A model generated the notes under the pieces. That model was not told the origin of the DNA and did no database searches. It saw nothing but the letters and a program-made list of their open reading frames with translations. A program made the position numbers and the translations under genes. This document shows, piece after piece, positions 60,510-64,000 of a stretch of 64,000 bases of DNA. Positions within the stretch are counted from its first letter, which is position 1; each line of letters begins with the position of its first letter. This DNA is from Streptomyces sp. SirexAA-E (GTDB taxonomy: Bacteria > Actinomycetota > Actinomycetes > Streptomycetales > Streptomycetaceae), in contig NC_015953.1 of NCBI RefSeq assembly GCF_000177195.2, forward strand, positions 1,302,001 through 1,366,000. The letters are read 5' to 3'.

Positions 60510-61598
60510 TCACGCACGGCCCGCCGACAGCGGCTGGACCAACTCGTCGTAGACGGACAGCACATGGGCGACGGTGTCCTCCTCGGTGGGCCATCCCGCC
60601 GTCTGCCGCCGTCCCGCCTCGGCGAGCCGTTCCCACCGGCCCGGGTCGCCGAGGAGTCGGACGACGGCGCCCGCCAGCGCTCCGGCGTCCCCGTACGGCA
60701 CCAGTTCGGCGGCGCCGCCGACGAGATCGCGCAGCCCGCGGGAGTCGGCGGCCACCAGGGGCACCCCGAGGCGCAGTGCCTCCCGGGCCACGAGCGGCCG
60801 GGGCTCCTCGCGGCCGGGCAGCACGGCGAGGTCCGCGACGGCGAGGAGCTCTGACGGATCGTCCCGGCGGCCGGCCAGGACGACGGGCAGCCCCTCGTCG
60901 AGGACCCGGTGGCGCAGCGCTTCCTCCGAGCTGCCCTCCCCCACCAGGACCAGCAGCGGTACGGGATCCAGCTCACGCCAGGCGTGCGCGGCGTCCAGCA
61001 GTGTGTCGTATCCGTGGTGCGGGGCGAGGGTGCCGGACGAGACGAGTAACGGCCTTCCCACGGCGCCCAGTTCGGCACGCGCCTTGCCGTCGTGGACGAC
61101 GGGCGGCCGACTCGCCGGGATCGGGGCGGGAGCGAGCCGGGCGTCCCTGGCGCCCCGTGTCCGGGCCCGGTCGACCAGCTCCGACGAGGTGCCGAGCACG
61201 ACGGCCGCCGCGCGGGCGGCCCGTCGCTCCAGCAGATGCAGCATCCGTCGGCGGGCTCCCTCCACCTGGGGCCGGGAGTGCCAGGTCACCACCAGCGGCG
61301 TACTGCGCCCGCTCAGCGCGAGCCCGGCGCGCACGGCGGCGTGCAGCCCGTGGGCGTGGACGACGTCCGCCCCGGCGCACGCGGCGCGCAGGGCGGCGAC
61401 GGCGGCGGGGTCACTGCGCCGGGGCACGGGGGCGAAGCGGGCGCCCGTCGCGGGGAAGGCGTGGGCACGCTCACCGTCGGCCGGGGCGCAGACGGTGACC
61501 TGCACCCCTCGCGCCACCAGGCCCGTGGCGAGCGAGGTGACATGAGCGCTGCTTCCGGCACCGCCGCCCAGTACTTGGACCGTACGCAGCTGTGACAC
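60510..61598 (-). CDS. Glycosyltransferase family 4 protein
   Basis: This 362-residue GT-B enzyme starts with VQVLGGGAGSSAHVTSLATGL. It includes ADVVHAHGLHAAVRAGLAL in the acceptor domain, VSSGTLAPHHGYDTLLDA at the start of the donor domain, and LAVLPGREEPRPLVAREALRLGVPLVA at the nucleotide-sugar site. GTG at 61598 has GGGGAG at nine bases; the frame above it lacks coding signs. It is the third gene in the nadK-recN-GT order, separated from recN by a strong terminator, so it has its own promoter. Acceptor unknown. Confidence 0.88.
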   Translation of the reverse strand: MSQLRTVQVLGGGAGSSAHVTSLATGLVARGVQVTVCAPADGERAHAFPATGARFAPVPRRSDPAAVAALRAACAGADVVHAHGLHAAVRAGLALSGRSTPLVVTWHSRPQVEGARRRMLHLLERRAARAAAVVLGTSSELVDRARTRGARDARLAPAPIPASRPPVVHDGKARAELGAVGRPLLVSSGTLAPHHGYDTLLDAAHAWRELDPVPLLVLVGEGSSEEALRHRVLDEGLPVVLAGRRDDPSELLAVADLAVLPGREEPRPLVAREALRLGVPLVAADSRGLRDLVGGAAELVPYGDAGALAGAVVRLLGDPGRWERLAEAGRRQTAGWPTEEDTVAHVLSVYDELVQPLSAGRA

Positions 61599-61762
61599 GT
61601 CGAATGGCTCCCCGGGGCTCCCGAGTCGGCGGAATGTACAGCGCCAAGGATGCCAGCCCGTACGCGCGTTCCGGATCCGGCGAAACGTTGTTCCCCTGCC
61701 GATGGCGACCAGAAATCGGACCACCCCACTCTTCCGGGTGGGTTCAGCGGCCGAAAGTTGAC

Positions 61763-61812
61763 GCCCGCCGCCCGGTTGCCGCATCACATGGTGCGGCAAC
61801 CGGGCGGCGGGC
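61763..61812 (-). terminator. Strong terminator after recN
   Basis: A perfect 21-bp stem (61763-61783 with 61792-61812, 8-nt loop) begins 15 bases past the recN stop codon. Confidence 0.85.
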
Positions 61813-61827
61813 CGGCGGGGACAGCCC

Positions 61828-63579
61828 TCAGCCGTCCGTCCGCGCGGTCGCCAACAGCTCCTCCGCGTGTGCCCGGGCCGTCTCCGAGTCCTCCTGGCCG
61901 GCCAGCATCCGGGAGAGTTCCCGTACCCGGTCCTCGCCTTCGAGGACCTTGACGCCGCTCCGGGTCACCGATCCGTCCACGGTCTTCTCGACCAGCAGCT
62001 GACGGTCGGCGAAGGCCGCCACCTGCGGCAGATGGGTGACCACGACGACCTGAGCGGACCGGGCCAGCTTGGCCAGCCGCCGGCCGACCTCGACGGCCGC
62101 CTTGCCGCCGACCCCGGCGTCGACCTCGTCGAAGAGGTACGTCGGCACGGGGTCGGAGCCCGCGAAGACCACCTCGACGGCGAGCATCACCCGGGACAGC
62201 TCACCACCCGACGCCCCCTTGGCGATCGGCCGCGGCTGGGCGCCGGGGTGCGGGGCCAGCAGGAGCTCGACCTCGTCGGCCCCGGTCGGCCCGTGGACGA
62301 CGCTGCGGCCGCCGACGTCGATGCCGGACGCGTCGTCCGCGGCCTCGATCTGCCGGACGGCGAAGGAGACCCGGGCGTGCGGCATGGCGAGCGAGGCCAG
62401 CTCCTCGGTGACCGCCCCGGCGAACCGGGCGGCGGCCTCCGTACGCGCGTCGGTCAGCGCCTGTCCGAGCCCGGAGAGCTCGGCGCGCAGCGCGTCGCGC
62501 TCCGCCGTGAGCTCCTCGATCCTGTCGTCGTCGCCCTCCAGCTCGGTGAGCCGGGCGGCGCTCTCCTGGGTCCAGGCGAGGACGGCACCGATGTCCTGGC
62601 CGTACTTGCGGGTGAGGGCGGTGAGCGCGGCGCGGCGCTCCTCGACGGCGGCGAGCCGCAGCGGGTCGGCGTCCAGCTGGTCGGCGTATCCGGCGAGCTC
62701 CCCGGCCACGTCGGCGAGCAGGATCGAGATCTCACCGGTGCGGTCGGCCAGCGCTGCCAGCGCGGGGTCGTGGGCGCGTACGGCGTCCAGTGCCTGTCCG
62801 GCCGCCGCGACGATCGTGGTGGCGTCCACCGCCTCGGGGTCCTCCGGGTTGCCCGCGAGCGCCCCGTGCGCGAGGGCCGCCGCTGAGGCGAGGGCCTCGG
62901 CGTGGCCGAGCCGCTCGGCCTCGGCGGCGAGCTCGACGTCCTCCCCGGGCAGCGGCTCGACGGCCGCGACCTCGTCGAGGCCGAAGCGCAGCAGATCCGC
63001 CTCCTGGGCCCGCTCCCTGGCCCGGACCGTCAGCTCGTCCAGCTCCGTGACGACGGCGCGCAGCCGCCGGTAGGCGGCCGTGTACGCCGCGAGCGGCACA
63101 CTCACGCCGTCACCGGCGTACCGGTCGAGGGCCTGCCGCTGCCGGGCGGGCTTGAGCAGCCCCTGCTGGTCGGTCTGGCCGTGCACGGCGACGAGCTCGT
63201 CGGCGAGTTCGGTCAGGACCCCGACGGGCACGGATCTGCCCCCGAGGTGCGCGCGGGAGCGGCCTTCCGCCGAGACGGTCCGGCTGACGATGAGCGCCCC
63301 GTCCTCGATCTCTCCGCCCGCTTCCTCCGCGCGCAGGGCCGCCGCGTCCCCCGGGGCCACCGTGATCCGGCCCTCGACGACCGCGGCCTTGGCGCCGACC
63401 CGCACCAGGGCGGGGTCGGCGCGTCCGCCGAGCAGCAGCCCGAGGCTGGTCACGACCATCGTCTTGCCCGCGCCGGTCTCGCCCGTCACCGCGGTGAAAC
63501 CGGGCGACAGCTCCACCACCGCGTCGTCGATGACCCCGAGCGACCGTATCCGCATCTCCTCCAACACGGACATGACCAT
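61828..63579 (-). CDS. recN: DNA repair protein RecN
   Basis: This 583-residue SMC-like ATPase has an N-terminal Walker A (TGETGAGKTM, 32-41), coiled-coil arms rich in Leu/Glu/Ala, a signature motif SGGELSRVMLA and Walker B PTYLFDEVDAGVGG, followed by VVVTHLPQVAAFAD. RecN holds broken DNA ends for recombinational repair. Start choice is uncertain: ATG 63579, ATG 63573 and GTG 63567 are all in frame; the first has GGACC at workable spacing. It follows nadK by 68 bp, the usual arrangement. No LexA box is seen nearby. Confidence 0.96.
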   Translation of the reverse strand: MVMSVLEEMRIRSLGVIDDAVVELSPGFTAVTGETGAGKTMVVTSLGLLLGGRADPALVRVGAKAAVVEGRITVAPGDAAALRAEEAGGEIEDGALIVSRTVSAEGRSRAHLGGRSVPVGVLTELADELVAVHGQTDQQGLLKPARQRQALDRYAGDGVSVPLAAYTAAYRRLRAVVTELDELTVRARERAQEADLLRFGLDEVAAVEPLPGEDVELAAEAERLGHAEALASAAALAHGALAGNPEDPEAVDATTIVAAAGQALDAVRAHDPALAALADRTGEISILLADVAGELAGYADQLDADPLRLAAVEERRAALTALTRKYGQDIGAVLAWTQESAARLTELEGDDDRIEELTAERDALRAELSGLGQALTDARTEAAARFAGAVTEELASLAMPHARVSFAVRQIEAADDASGIDVGGRSVVHGPTGADEVELLLAPHPGAQPRPIAKGASGGELSRVMLAVEVVFAGSDPVPTYLFDEVDAGVGGKAAVEVGRRLAKLARSAQVVVVTHLPQVAAFADRQLLVEKTVDGSVTRSGVKVLEGEDRVRELSRMLAGQEDSETARAHAEELLATARTDG

Positions 63580-63647
63580 ACGAGGTCCGGACCCCGCCGC
63601 GCTAACGGCCTGCCGGGCGGCACGATCTCCTCACACGGTGTTGACGG

Positions 63648-64000
63648 TCAGTGCGGTGCGCCCCGCCAGCCCTGCACGGGGAGCGCGAACTTGGCGACCA
63701 GCCGGTCGGTGAAGGAGGCCTGGTGCAGCCGTGCGAGCCGTACGGGAACCGCGCCGCGCCGCACCTCGACCCGGGCACCGGCGGGCAGTTCGACGGTCCT
63801 GCGCCCGTCGCACCACAGGACGCCGTGCGGGGTGTGCGGCTGGACCTCCACGGCCAGGACGGACGTGGGCGAGGTCACCAGCGGCTTGGCGAAGAGCGCG
63901 TGCGCGCTGATCGGCACCATCAGCAGGGCCTCGACCTCCGGCCAGACGACGGGGCCGCCGGCCGAGAAGGCGTACGCGGTCGAGCCGGTGGGGGTGGCGC
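63648..64000 (-). CDS. nadK: NAD kinase, C-terminal part (start outside window)
   Basis: The last 117 codons of an NAD kinase are present: ATPTGSTAYAFSAGGPVVWPEV is the NAD-kinase conserved block, followed by MVPISAHALFAKPLVTSPTSVLAVEV and the closing beta strands. The enzyme phosphorylates NAD to NADP. The 5' part lies beyond base 64000. Its place just upstream of recN is typical for bacteria. Confidence 0.95.
   Translation of the reverse strand, partial: ATPTGSTAYAFSAGGPVVWPEVEALLMVPISAHALFAKPLVTSPTSVLAVEVQPHTPHGVLWCDGRRTVELPAGARVEVRRGAVPVRLARLHQASFTDRLVAKFALPVQGWRGAPH

Noticed and set aside
1..64000. CRISPR arrays, tRNA or rRNA genes
   Set aside because: No evenly spaced direct repeats of CRISPR type and no recognisable tRNA cloverleaf or rRNA sequence were seen on reading both strands; a covariance-model search would be decisive.

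Overview
The window is high-GC actinobacterial chromosome, almost certainly Streptomyces. Signs of this are GTG and TTG starts, codons that nearly always end in G or C, a conserved chromosomal core (aroH-tyrA-cmk-plsC-der, parA-scpA-scpB-rluB, ald, pyrG, nadK-recN), a SepF paralogue, a DUF5685 protein, Tat and LAXTG export signals, and streptogrisin-type proteases. No rRNA, tRNA or CRISPR array was seen. A dozen strong inverted repeats close transcription units, mostly between convergent genes.

Layout. 1-7.4 kb: partial AAA ATPase, GntR regulator, GNAT acetyltransferase followed by a decayed gene remnant, a methyltransferase-Nudix fusion, a Tat-exported PhoD-type phosphatase, a sortase-anchored AA10 polysaccharide monooxygenase and a secreted lipase. 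7.5-12.2 kb: translesion module of dnaE2 and an ImuB-like inactive Y-family protein, overlapping by ATGA, behind a near-consensus LexA box. 12.2-18.4 kb: membrane protein, an L,D-transpeptidase-like protein lacking the catalytic Cys, a large hypothetical, and two paralogous S1 secreted proteases separated by 0.8 kb of non-coding DNA. 18.6-26.8 kb: a six-gene operon (amino-acid-type ABC permease, FAD/NAD(P) oxidoreductase, ABC ATPase, two flavin monooxygenases, DUF1684). It diverges from a binding-lipoprotein gene that has a 23-codon leader peptide ending in Cys. This looks like an organosulfur-compound import and oxidation system and is the most interesting locus here. 26.8-36.5 kb: DUF5685 protein with a Cys-rich tail, sepF paralogue, acyl-CoA dehydrogenase, MFS exporter, PAP2 phosphatase, a 58-bp perfect palindrome, an I78-type inhibitor, a glycosyltransferase and a hypothetical.

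36.6-51.6 kb is the conserved core: GTPase der, plsC, cmk, tyrA and aroH in one unit, then a nucleotidyltransferase, a maltokinase-cap-like protein and an NrtR/ADP-ribosylglycohydrolase unit with a palindrome over its promoter. After these come rluB, scpB, scpA, a ribbon-helix-helix-like protein, parA and alanine dehydrogenase. 51.7-64 kb: a STAND/TPR protein, a Nudix hydrolase, pyrG, a GH15 enzyme, an IS5-family transposase remnant beside about 0.7 kb of less GC-rich non-coding DNA, a collagen-like protein with 48 uninterrupted Gly-X-Y triplets, a glycosyltransferase, recN and the 3' end of nadK.

Functional assignments rest on motif recognition by eye. Operons, operators and promoters are inferred from spacing and sequence pattern only.
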